Origin: Clostridiales bacterium
GTDB taxonomy: Bacteria > Bacillota_A > Clostridia > Peptostreptococcales > Anaerovoracaceae
Direction: 5' to 3'
DNA: 15,497 nt
NCBI GenBank assembly: GCA_015058265.1
Contig: SVCR01000012.1
Location: 1-15,497 of the forward strand
The notes under the pieces: model-generated
The model's database searches: none
What the model was told of the DNA's origin: nothing
What the model saw: only the letters and a program-made list of their open reading frames with translations
Position numbers and translations under genes: made by a program
Part shown: one piece after another, positions 7,886-14,128 of the stretch
Numbering within the stretch: the stretch's first letter is position 1
Layout of the letters: every line of letters begins with the position of its first letter

Positions 7886-9048
7886 TGATCCTTTTCCTCC
7901 TTGTCCTTAAGTAGCTTAAGCACTCTTCTGAGTGTATCCTTATCGTCTTTGAGATCTTCCGTGACCCCTTCTTTTATCTGCTTGTCTGACAGCTCGTAAT
8001 AGACATTATATACGTCAGCGCTCTTCTTCCACGCGGCCTCGTTCTCTTCTGATGACTCTGATCTTCCGGACGGGACTCCGTAGTCATCCCTCAGTATCTC
8101 GCAGATCTTGGCTGTGATCTTCTTCTGTCCGTAGACATTGGCGTGTCCGTAATCATAGAAGTCGTTCCCGTTATCCAGACCTATTTCATGAGCATACTTC
8201 TGCATGGTGATGAAGTCAAAGCCTTCTTCTTCGGCTATCTTCCTTACCATATTGGAGCGGCGATGCTTATCATACATGAACGAGCCTTTCTCTTTGGCAA
8301 GTGTCGGGAATTTGATGAAGACCACTTTGGTATCAATGGTCTTGCAATATTCCATGAATTCCCTTACTGCCTTGTCCGAGGCCTTGCTCAGCTTGGTAGT
8401 CTTGTCGACTTTAGACAGATCCAGGAGCTTTTCAGCATCGAAGGTCGCTGTCGTATTGTGTATCCCCTTCAGCGGAGTTGTCTTGTTCTGCTGCAGATAT
8501 AGGAAGTTCCTGAGATTGCGGAAGTAAGCTCCATAGCTGCCATGGTACTTGATGAACGGGAACAGGAAGCTCAACGTGTCCGAGTCATCCGTCAGCTCCG
8601 CCATACGCTTAGCCTCTCTGAATTTACTCAGTGATAACGGGAACGTATCGAGCAGTTTGAATACTTCCGGAGCGGTTTCTCTCAGATGACTATCTCCGTA
8701 ACCGGCACCGTAGGTCTCGATCAGTATCACATCCGGGTCCTGCGTCTTGAGGATATCCCTGACCATGGTCTCCCACATGAGGCAGGTCTCCCCGCTTATC
8801 GAATATGGATAAGATCTGATTCCGTAATCCCGGTAGGCCAAGCCTGACGAAAAACCTGTATATACATCGCTTGAACCTATGATCACCAGATCCAGCGAGT
8901 TCTCCGGCTCGTTATGGAAACGCCTTATCCTGTTCTCATCTTCAAAGCTCGGCATGCAGAACGGCTGCAGCAAAGCGATCGAGATGAGGATGGCTATGAG
9001 CAGAGATCCAAGGAGTTTTATTCTTCTTTTGATCATTTTATCTTTCAA
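7882..9048 (-). CDS. Membrane-anchored SGNH-type acyltransferase (DltD/AlgX-like partner of the MBOAT)
   Basis: This 388-residue protein has one N-terminal membrane anchor (about 8-28) and an extracytoplasmic domain. The SGNH signature is visible: G-S-S at 58-60, in V-I-I-G-S-S-D-V-Y, supplies the nucleophile (Ser60 most likely), and D-Y-G-H (Asp299, His302) is the C-terminal dyad, followed by A-N-V-Y-G-Q-K, as in DltD- and AlgJ/AlgX-type proteins. In the family the serine takes the acyl group and passes it to a polymer hydroxyl. The last 60 residues form a charged helical tail (330-388) with no recognised role. The preferred start is a TTG at 9046-9048, with AGGAGGG 7 nt upstream; the next ATG (9034-9036) has no comparable site. 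It lies 12 nt after the MBOAT gene and overlaps the carrier gene by 4 nt. Confidence 0.85.
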   Translation of the reverse strand: MKDKMIKRRIKLLGSLLIAILISIALLQPFCMPSFEDENRIRRFHNEPENSLDLVIIGSSDVYTGFSSGLAYRDYGIRSYPYSISGETCLMWETMVRDILKTQDPDVILIETYGAGYGDSHLRETAPEVFKLLDTFPLSLSKFREAKRMAELTDDSDTLSFLFPFIKYHGSYGAYFRNLRNFLYLQQNKTTPLKGIHNTTATFDAEKLLDLSKVDKTTKLSKASDKAVREFMEYCKTIDTKVVFIKFPTLAKEKGSFMYDKHRRSNMVRKIAEEEGFDFITMQKYAHEIGLDNGNDFYDYGHANVYGQKKITAKICEILRDDYGVPSGRSESSEENEAAWKKSADVYNVYYELSDKQIKEGVTEDLKDDKDTLRRVLKLLKDKEEKDQ

Positions 9049-9063
9049 ATCCGTGCCCTCCTA
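9049..9063 (-). promoter_or_regulatory. Ribosome binding site fused to the MBOAT stop codon
   Basis: The TAG stop of the MBOAT gene (9061-9063) is the first half of TAGGAGGG (9056-9063 on the minus strand), which sits 7 nt before the TTG start of the SGNH gene. This fixes the rare TTG as the likely start and suggests that ribosomes ending the MBOAT protein restart on the SGNH gene, keeping the two partners balanced. Confidence 0.65.
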
Positions 9064-10680
9064 GAACTGCATATATACAAAGTCCTGAGGATCATATCCC
9101 GGGCCGTATACTCCGAGCACCAACAGAGTCATTATCGCGACGAACAGTATCAGCCACTGCACCAGTGTGCTCCTCTGCGCGATCCTTACCCTTAGAGGTA
9201 CGTCAGGGCATTTTTCTCTCAATATCCCGACAATATAGAGCAGTACTGTCATCATCATCAGCAGCCCGCAGTCGAGAAGTGTGTACTTGTCAAAGTTCGC
9301 GGATACAGCCTCTACAGCTCCGCTCATACTCTGTCCTACAACAGTCTGCCGGAGGAACAGGAAAGCCTGTGTCGCATTTTCCGCAACATCGAAATAATAG
9401 CCGATGCATACAAGTATGAATGTCCTTATGATCCTGAACACTCTGTGTCTGAATGATGCAGGATCGATATGGAGAGCCTTATTAGCACTGTCCATAAGCG
9501 GAGCGATCAGGATGGCGATCATTATGACCAATCCGTTCCAGATACCGAACCATATATATTTCCATTCTGCCCCGTGCCATATACCTACGACAAGGAACAC
9601 CACCAGCGAAGCAAGAGCCCCGGGGAGCACGTTCGCTATATGCGCCCCGGCTTTGGTCTTCCCGAATGATGAGTTGCCGATACTCTCTGTGATCTTCCCC
9701 GCAGTATCGGAGAGCGCCAGCGGATAGAATATGTAATTCCTCATCCACGCTCCCAGACTGATATGCCATCTGTTCCAGTAGTCTGTCAGGCTTATCGAGA
9801 AGTATGGCTGACGGAAATTCTGTATCATGTCGATCCCGAGTATCTGTGCCACTCCGCGGGAGATATCGATCCCGGCGGAGAAATCCGCGTAAAGCTGGAG
9901 TGCATAGACGAGTATCAGGAATGTCACCATCGTTCCGTTAGGCTGTCCGTCGTCGAGAGTGCCTTTGATAACAGCGATCAGAGTGCTTGCCCTGTCGGCG
10001 ATGACCAGCTTCTTGAACAAGCCCCACAATATCAGCTCCAGCCCGAACTTGAATCTCTCGTATTCCGGTTTATGCGGTTCGTACAGCTGGTGAGCCAGCT
10101 GATCATAGGCACTGATAGGTCCCTGGATTATCTGCGGGAAGAACGAGACGAAGAGCGCGAACCGGAACAGATTGCTCTCATCCTCAGTGTCTCCCCTGTA
10201 TACATCGATCAGATAGCCCATGGACTGGAAAGTGTAGAAGCTGATGCCCAGAGGCAGGATGAATTTAAAGACAGGCAGACTCCCGCCCATAAGATCGTTG
10301 ATATTGACCGCCAGGAACTTGTAATACTTCAGCATGAAAAGAATACCGAAATTCGCCAGCAGAGTAAGCGCCATGATCCGGCGGCTCACTTTGTCCCTCT
10401 CGGCACGATACGCTTTCTTCGTTTTCTTGTCCCATTCCTCCTTATGCTCCTTGATCACCGCCTTGGTCCTGCGGGTGTTATTGCCGATCAGTCTTCCCGC
10501 AGCATAGGTCGTCACTGTCGTGAACACCATGAACAGCGCGATGCGGACGCCTGTGAAGAAATAGAAAACATAACTTCCGATAAGGAGTATCACCCACTGG
10601 TACTCCTTATCCTTGAAAGCAAAGTAAACTATTGTAAGTATTGTCGCAAAGCATGCAAATGCTAAACTGGTAAACGCCAT
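9061..10680 (-). CDS. MBOAT O-acyltransferase (DltB/AlgI-like) with a C-terminal acyl-shuttle motif
   Basis: This 539-residue polytopic membrane protein belongs to the membrane-bound O-acyltransferase family. Diagnostic stretches are P-L-G-I-S-F-Y-T-F-Q (143-152), Q-G-P-I (186-189), Y-A-D-F-S-A-G (264-270), Y-W-N-R-W-H-I-S-L (301-309, His306) and V-G-I-W-H-G (365-370, His369, the usual catalytic histidine). It should take an acyl group from the phosphopantetheine thioester inside the cell and carry it across the membrane. The protein ends exactly in F-V-Y-M-Q-F, matching the FxYxxF acyl-shuttle hexapeptide known from DltX and from MBOATs with the motif fused on. Tyr536 would be the temporary acyl acceptor outside. 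At 539 residues it is closer to AlgI than to DltB (about 400). The start at 10680 has only a weak Shine-Dalgarno. It lies 29 nt after the adenylation gene. Confidence 0.92.
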   Translation of the reverse strand: MAFTSLAFACFATILTIVYFAFKDKEYQWVILLIGSYVFYFFTGVRIALFMVFTTVTTYAAGRLIGNNTRRTKAVIKEHKEEWDKKTKKAYRAERDKVSRRIMALTLLANFGILFMLKYYKFLAVNINDLMGGSLPVFKFILPLGISFYTFQSMGYLIDVYRGDTEDESNLFRFALFVSFFPQIIQGPISAYDQLAHQLYEPHKPEYERFKFGLELILWGLFKKLVIADRASTLIAVIKGTLDDGQPNGTMVTFLILVYALQLYADFSAGIDISRGVAQILGIDMIQNFRQPYFSISLTDYWNRWHISLGAWMRNYIFYPLALSDTAGKITESIGNSSFGKTKAGAHIANVLPGALASLVVFLVVGIWHGAEWKYIWFGIWNGLVIMIAILIAPLMDSANKALHIDPASFRHRVFRIIRTFILVCIGYYFDVAENATQAFLFLRQTVVGQSMSGAVEAVSANFDKYTLLDCGLLMMMTVLLYIVGILREKCPDVPLRVRIAQRSTLVQWLILFVAIMTLLVLGVYGPGYDPQDFVYMQF

Positions 10681-10709
10681 TTTGTAATTATTTTATCTTT
10701 CTTGTAATT

Positions 10710-12242
10710 TTATTGCGAAAGCAGTCCTTTCAGACCTTTCCTGTCGATCTTTCCATTGAGGTTGAGAGGCAGCACATCCATCTTGATCACCTTGGAAGGG
10801 ACCATGTATTCAGGTACGAGAGCTCTGACTCCCTCGATCACCTTATCTTCCTCTATGCTGCCTGTGCAGAACATAACTATCATCTTCCGGACATCATCAT
10901 ATACGCAAGCACATCTCTCCATACCTTCCAGTGAGCTGGCTGCTGTCTCGATCTCTCCGAGTTCTATACGGTGTCCCATATGCTTGATCTGAAAATCTTT
11001 ACGAGTAACATATATCAGTTCACCGCGTTCATTAAGCCTGACCAGATCTCCGGATCTGTATATCTTCTCCTCATATGCGCTGACCAGAGGATTCTGCACG
11101 AACACCTCAGCTGTCTTCTCTGGATTGTTGTAATACCCGTATGCAAGCGACGGACCTCTTCCGCAGAGCTCACCCTCTTCTCCCGGAGCAGCCTCTTCAT
11201 CATTTTCATTGAGTATGATCAGGTCCATATGCTCGCAGGCCCGGCCTATCGGCAGGCTCTCTGTATCCTTGAACCTTCTGTCGACTATATAATATGCGCA
11301 GATATCTGCCATCTCTGTCGGTCCGTACTGGTTGACGAAAACAGCGTCAGGGAAGGCATCCATCCACATATTCAGCTGTTTGACAGGCATCACCTCGCCC
11401 GAAGCCATCACAAGCCTAAGAGGCGGCAGTTCCTCTTCTTCAAGCGCGCCCATATTCGCGAACATGCACAGAAGAGTCGGTACCCAGTAAACTGTATTGA
11501 CTTTGTTCTCTATAAGAAATTCCATCAGCATTCCCGGGAAAGCAAAAGCCATCCTCGGCGGGATATATGTAGTGCATCCGTTCTTCACCGTCTGGAACAC
11601 TTCCAATGTCGACATGACAAAGTAGAAAGGTGCCTGATTGGCAAACACCGTATCCTCGTCTATGCATACTGTCGTAGGCAGCCATTCGACTTCTGCCATG
11701 ACGGCTCCGTGTGACTGGGCAACACCCTTAGGGATCCCGGTCGAGCCGGATGTGAAGAGAACATACAGAAGATCGGTGCTCACGACCTTCTCCTTAATCA
11801 GGTCAATGATGGCCTCTGTCCTTCCGGTCAGCGGCTTCTCCTGCTCGTCCTCGTAGATCACCAGCTTGACATCACGGCCGTATTCCCTGAGGATGCTTTC
11901 TGCTTTGTCTGCAAACTTTCTGCTCGTGATCAACGCTGCAGGTTCGAATGTCTCGAGGATCTTATCTATCCTTGCTTCCGGCATATCCACATCAAGGATC
12001 GAATAGAAATTCCCTGCGTATGCAACGCCCATGATCGACGGGACGACTTCTGCGCACTGATCAAGGAATATTCCTACCGGCTTTTTGAAAACTCCGGATT
12101 CAGCCAGAGCCCCGGCCAGCTTGTACGCTTCATCCCTTATCTCGCGGAAAGTGATGGCTCTGTTAGAGTCGACATACGCCGCTTTGTCCGGCAGTCTGCT
12201 TGCTGTTTCATCAAGATAATCTGTGATTCTCGTATAAGTCAT
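10710..12242 (-). CDS. DltA-like adenylation enzyme with an altered substrate pocket
   Basis: This 510-residue adenylation domain is close to DltA in length and motif set: ATP loop F-T-S-G-S-T-G-I-P-K-G (163-173), A5 N-Q-Y-G-P-T-E (304-310), A7 Y-R-S-G-D-L-V (395-401), A8 R-K-D-F-Q-I-K-H-M-G-H-R-I-E (414-427) and Lys498 in N-G-K-I-D. It should form an acyl-adenylate and load the carrier protein encoded downstream. The A4 motif reads F-Y-F-V-M-S (206-211); the Asp that binds the alpha-amino group in DltA and peptide-synthetase domains is Val209. The DltA chirality Cys is Ser281 (M-A-S-G-E-V). Both point to a substrate without an amino group at that position, such as a hydroxyacid, and against plain D-alanine. 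The ATG at 12242 has GGAGG 5 nt upstream and is 12 nt after the dehydrogenase stop. Confidence 0.9.
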   Translation of the reverse strand: MTYTRITDYLDETASRLPDKAAYVDSNRAITFREIRDEAYKLAGALAESGVFKKPVGIFLDQCAEVVPSIMGVAYAGNFYSILDVDMPEARIDKILETFEPAALITSRKFADKAESILREYGRDVKLVIYEDEQEKPLTGRTEAIIDLIKEKVVSTDLLYVLFTSGSTGIPKGVAQSHGAVMAEVEWLPTTVCIDEDTVFANQAPFYFVMSTLEVFQTVKNGCTTYIPPRMAFAFPGMLMEFLIENKVNTVYWVPTLLCMFANMGALEEEELPPLRLVMASGEVMPVKQLNMWMDAFPDAVFVNQYGPTEMADICAYYIVDRRFKDTESLPIGRACEHMDLIILNENDEEAAPGEEGELCGRGPSLAYGYYNNPEKTAEVFVQNPLVSAYEEKIYRSGDLVRLNERGELIYVTRKDFQIKHMGHRIELGEIETAASSLEGMERCACVYDDVRKMIVMFCTGSIEEDKVIEGVRALVPEYMVPSKVIKMDVLPLNLNGKIDRKGLKGLLSQ

Positions 12243-12254
12243 TGATACCTCCGC

Positions 12255-13220
12255 TTAATTCTGGATGCGCTCCAGTGTCTCTCTCATTCTATCCGCACTT
12301 GCTTTCAGCTTGATCACCTCATCCTCGGTCCATTTCTCGACCAGATGGTGCTCTACTCCGTTGACCCCGATGATCGAAGGAATGCTGATCGATATGTTGT
12401 TGATCCCGTATTCTCCGTCCAGAGGAGATGTTACAGGCGCTATCGTCAGGCGCTGATTGAGAATGGCATCTGCCAGCGAGCAAACACAAGTGGCAATGCC
12501 GTAATGCGTCCTGCCCTTGGCGCTGATGATCGATGCTCCCATTGATCTTACTTCTGTATACAGCTTGTCCTGCTGTTCCGGGCCCCATTCGAGTCCGACA
12601 TTCGAGCAATACTCATCCATAGGGATGCCCGCGATCGCTAACCTGCTCCAGACCGGGAACTGGGTATCTCCGTGTTCTCCGACTACATAGCATTTGATCG
12701 CTTCGGTATTGAGCTTGGTATAGTCAGCTATCTTGCGGATAAGTCTCGATGTGTCCAATATGCATCCTGTACCGAAGACCTTGCCCTGCGGCAGCTCCAT
12801 CCATTCAGATGCTTTCTGGGTGAGGATGTCTACAGGGTTGGACACGACCAGAATGACTCCGTGCGTGTAGTATTTCTGTATTTCAGTCACAACGTTCCTG
12901 ATGATGCCTATATTGTCGGCTATCATGTCCAGCCTCGTCTCTCCTTTACGGCGCGGACGGCCTGCAGTGATGATGATCAGGTCGCAATTCGCGCAGTCAG
13001 CATATGTTCCGGCATGAACAGATGACGCTCCCATATATGAGATCCCGTGCTGTATATCCAGAGCTTCTCCTCTGGCTCTTTCTTCGTTGATATCTATGAG
13101 AACTATATCTCTCGCGAGGTTTCTTATCGTGAGGGCGTATGCTATGGAGGATCCTACGAATCCTGCTCCGACGATGGCGACCTTGCGGTTGTCGATCGCC
13201 GCATACAGCTTCTTTTCCAT
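12255..13220 (-). CDS. LDH/MDH-family NAD-dependent 2-hydroxyacid dehydrogenase
   Basis: This 321-residue enzyme has all family landmarks: Rossmann loop G-A-G-F-V-G-S (18-24), NAD-ribose Asp43, the mobile loop with Arg96 (G-E-T-R-L-D), Asp156 and Arg159 in L-D-T-S-R, and catalytic His183 in G-E-H-G-D. Overall motifs (G-E-T-R-L-D, G-E-H-G-D-T-x-F-P-V-W-S) are of the L-lactate dehydrogenase type. The residue that separates the two activities, Gln102 in classical lactate dehydrogenase and Arg in malate dehydrogenase, is Arg90 (G-R-P-R-R-K-G-E-T-R), so substrate assignment is open. Positions that bind fructose-1,6-bisphosphate in bacillar LDH (Arg173, His188) are Ile161 and Lys176, so that activation is unlikely. 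It is the first gene of the acylation operon and may supply the hydroxyacid. AGGAG at 13230-13234 lies 9 nt before the ATG. Confidence 0.88.
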   Translation of the reverse strand: MEKKLYAAIDNRKVAIVGAGFVGSSIAYALTIRNLARDIVLIDINEERARGEALDIQHGISYMGASSVHAGTYADCANCDLIIITAGRPRRKGETRLDMIADNIGIIRNVVTEIQKYYTHGVILVVSNPVDILTQKASEWMELPQGKVFGTGCILDTSRLIRKIADYTKLNTEAIKCYVVGEHGDTQFPVWSRLAIAGIPMDEYCSNVGLEWGPEQQDKLYTEVRSMGASIISAKGRTHYGIATCVCSLADAILNQRLTIAPVTSPLDGEYGINNISISIPSIIGVNGVEHHLVEKWTEDEVIKLKASADRMRETLERIQN

Positions 13221-13247
13221 ATCTGTATTCTCCTGTCTTTATTTTCT

Positions 13248-13270
13248 TTGTGCTGTTTGTTTAGGCACAA
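13248..13270. repeat. Inverted repeat in the operon leader
   Basis: TTGTGC (13248-13253) and GCACAA (13265-13270) are perfect inverted arms with an 11-nt spacer, in the untranslated leader of the dehydrogenase operon. It could be a regulator site. It recalls the TTGTGA/TCACAA half-sites of the redox repressor Rex, but spacing and arm ends do not match Rex. Confidence 0.3.
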
Positions 13271-13302
13271 TTAGTTTCGTTATGGCGGCATTAACCCAAT
13301 AT

Positions 13303-13331
13303 ATTGTAGCATATAGAGGTACAAATCACAA
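13303..13331 (-). promoter_or_regulatory. Promoter of the five-gene acylation operon
   Basis: On the minus strand TTGTGA (13326-13331) and TACAAT (13303-13308) are separated by exactly 17 nt, and TGC directly before the -10 box makes an extended -10. Transcription should begin near 13296, giving a leader of about 76 nt. No other convincing promoter or terminator is seen in the short gaps between the five genes, supporting one transcript to 7658. Confidence 0.7.
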
Positions 13332-13341
13332 TTGAACGAGT

Positions 13342-13364
13342 CTCCGGTAAGATGTACGCCGGAG
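13342..13364. repeat. Short inverted repeat between terminator and promoter
   Basis: CTCCGG (13342-13347) and CCGGAG (13359-13364) form a possible 6-bp stem with an 11-nt loop. It lies just upstream of the operon -35 box and downstream of the preceding terminator. It could be a second stem of that terminator or an operator; nothing in the sequence decides. Confidence 0.25.
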
Positions 13365-13372
13365 CCGGCCGT

Positions 13373-13402
13373 GAAAACAAAAGGGAGGCAGCTCTGCCTC
13401 CC
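13373..13402 (-). terminator. Intrinsic terminator after the small membrane protein gene
   Basis: Read on the minus strand, a 9-bp stem GGGAGGCAG/CTGCCTCCC (13383-13402, 2-nt centre, effectively a 4-nt loop) is followed directly by TTTTGTTTTC (13373-13382). It lies 64 nt past the stop at 13467 and insulates the downstream acylation operon from the upstream wall-protein genes. Confidence 0.85.
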
Positions 13403-13466
13403 CGGTAGTTATTCAGTATTATCAATAATTCTCAAAGCGGGACCCTGTGAAACCGGTCTCCGCACT

Positions 13467-14042
13467 CTATTCTGCTGACATCGCCTGATACTTACGAGCA
13501 TCACTGAGAGTCATGCTGCCTGACTTGACCTTCTTGTCTCCGACCCTGATAGTGTATTCCATCGTGCCTGATTGTGCATTAGCTCGATCGGCAAGCCTGG
13601 TGAGGAAGGACGCTACCATGATCGATACGGCGTCATCGGTATCGCCTTTATAGAAATCGATCATTTCCTTATTATCCTTACCATAATCATAGACAAGATC
13701 GACCGTTACATGATTGCCCTTGGCATTGACCACCCTTACGGAATTGACGTCCGGTGTATTCTCCACTGCCTGATAGCCGTTATCCGTCTTCTGGTATCCG
13801 TAAAGCAGCATAACAGGAAGAGCTTCTTCAAGGGTGAGGACAACATCCGGATCGTAGTCTTCATCGATTATCTCAACGTCATCCGGGCTTTCCTGTGTCA
13901 TGCCCTCTTCTTCATGCTCTGCCGCCATCTGCTCTTCTGTGTATTCCGGTTCAAACGGATCATCTCTTCCAAGCAAGAGAAATGCAGCAGCTGCCACAAC
14001 GAGGATAAGCAATCCTGCAATGACAATGACTTTCTTACTCAT
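13467..14042 (-). CDS. Membrane-anchored extracytoplasmic protein of unknown function
   Basis: I do not recognise this 191-residue protein. Residues 4-25 form one hydrophobic helix after a short basic start (MSKKV), giving an N-in, C-out anchor without a lipobox cysteine. Residues 27-65 form a strongly acidic Glu/Asp/Pro linker. The rest (66-191) is a small folded domain with alternating beta strands (S-V-R-V-V-N-A-K, H-V-T-V-D-L-V-Y-D-Y) and a helix (D-D-A-V-S-I-M-V-A-S-F-L). I chose the ATG at 14042 because CAGGAGAA lies 7-8 nt upstream and the hydrophobic segment then starts properly; an ATG at 14105 would add 21 hydrophilic residues and has no ribosome binding site. It follows the SH3b/NlpC gene by 86 nt. 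No partner or reaction can be inferred. Confidence 0.75.
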   Translation of the reverse strand: MSKKVIVIAGLLILVVAAAAFLLLGRDDPFEPEYTEEQMAAEHEEEGMTQESPDDVEIIDEDYDPDVVLTLEEALPVMLLYGYQKTDNGYQAVENTPDVNSVRVVNAKGNHVTVDLVYDYGKDNKEMIDFYKGDTDDAVSIMVASFLTRLADRANAQSGTMEYTIRVGDKKVKSGSMTLSDARKYQAMSAE

Positions 14043-14065
14043 CTCTGTTCTCCTGTCCCATTGTC

Positions 14066-14113
14066 TCGGGTCCGGCTGTACTGACCCGAAAAGCTTCATC
14101 TGCATAAGAAGCT
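14066..14113 (-). other. Two small hairpins between the NlpC-like and membrane-protein genes
   Basis: In the 86-nt gap, on the minus strand, AGCTTC/GAAGCT (14092-14097 with 14108-14113) is followed by TTTC, and TCGGGTC/GACCCGA (14066-14072 with 14083-14089) lies just before the ribosome binding site of the 191-residue protein. The first may be a weak terminator of the NlpC-like gene; the second could affect translation. Stems are only 6 and 7 bp. Confidence 0.3.
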
Positions 14114-14128
14114 CTGCATCAACGGGTA

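Noticed and set aside
9763..10665. Open frame of 300 codons on the plus strand
   Set aside because: It lies wholly antisense to the MBOAT gene, has no ribosome site and no recognisable domain; it is a shadow of the MBOAT codon pattern.
10971..11714. Open frame of 247 codons on the plus strand
   Set aside because: It is antisense to the adenylation gene, whose motifs are unmistakable; its composition is His/Arg/Ser-rich, as expected of a shadow frame.
7658..12242. Calling the operon an ordinary dltABCD D-alanylation operon
   Set aside because: Order is A-B-D-C, the MBOAT is AlgI-sized with the shuttle motif fused on, and the amino-binding Asp and chirality Cys of DltA are both replaced.
12700..12770. 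Loss of the substrate-binding Arg171 in the dehydrogenase
   Set aside because: At first the changed residue after L-D-T-S-R seemed to be Arg171, but counting from the catalytic Asp168 shows Arg171 is kept (Arg159) and only the Arg173 position differs.
13248..13331. Rex redox-repressor operator upstream of the dehydrogenase
   Set aside because: TTGTGA and TTGTGC/GCACAA half-sites occur, but none forms the 18-bp TTGTGA-N6-TCACAA palindrome, so I list only an inverted repeat.
13572..14084. Open frame of 170 codons on the plus strand
   Set aside because: It is antisense to the membrane-anchored protein, which has a good ribosome site, a proper hydrophobic anchor and its own terminator.
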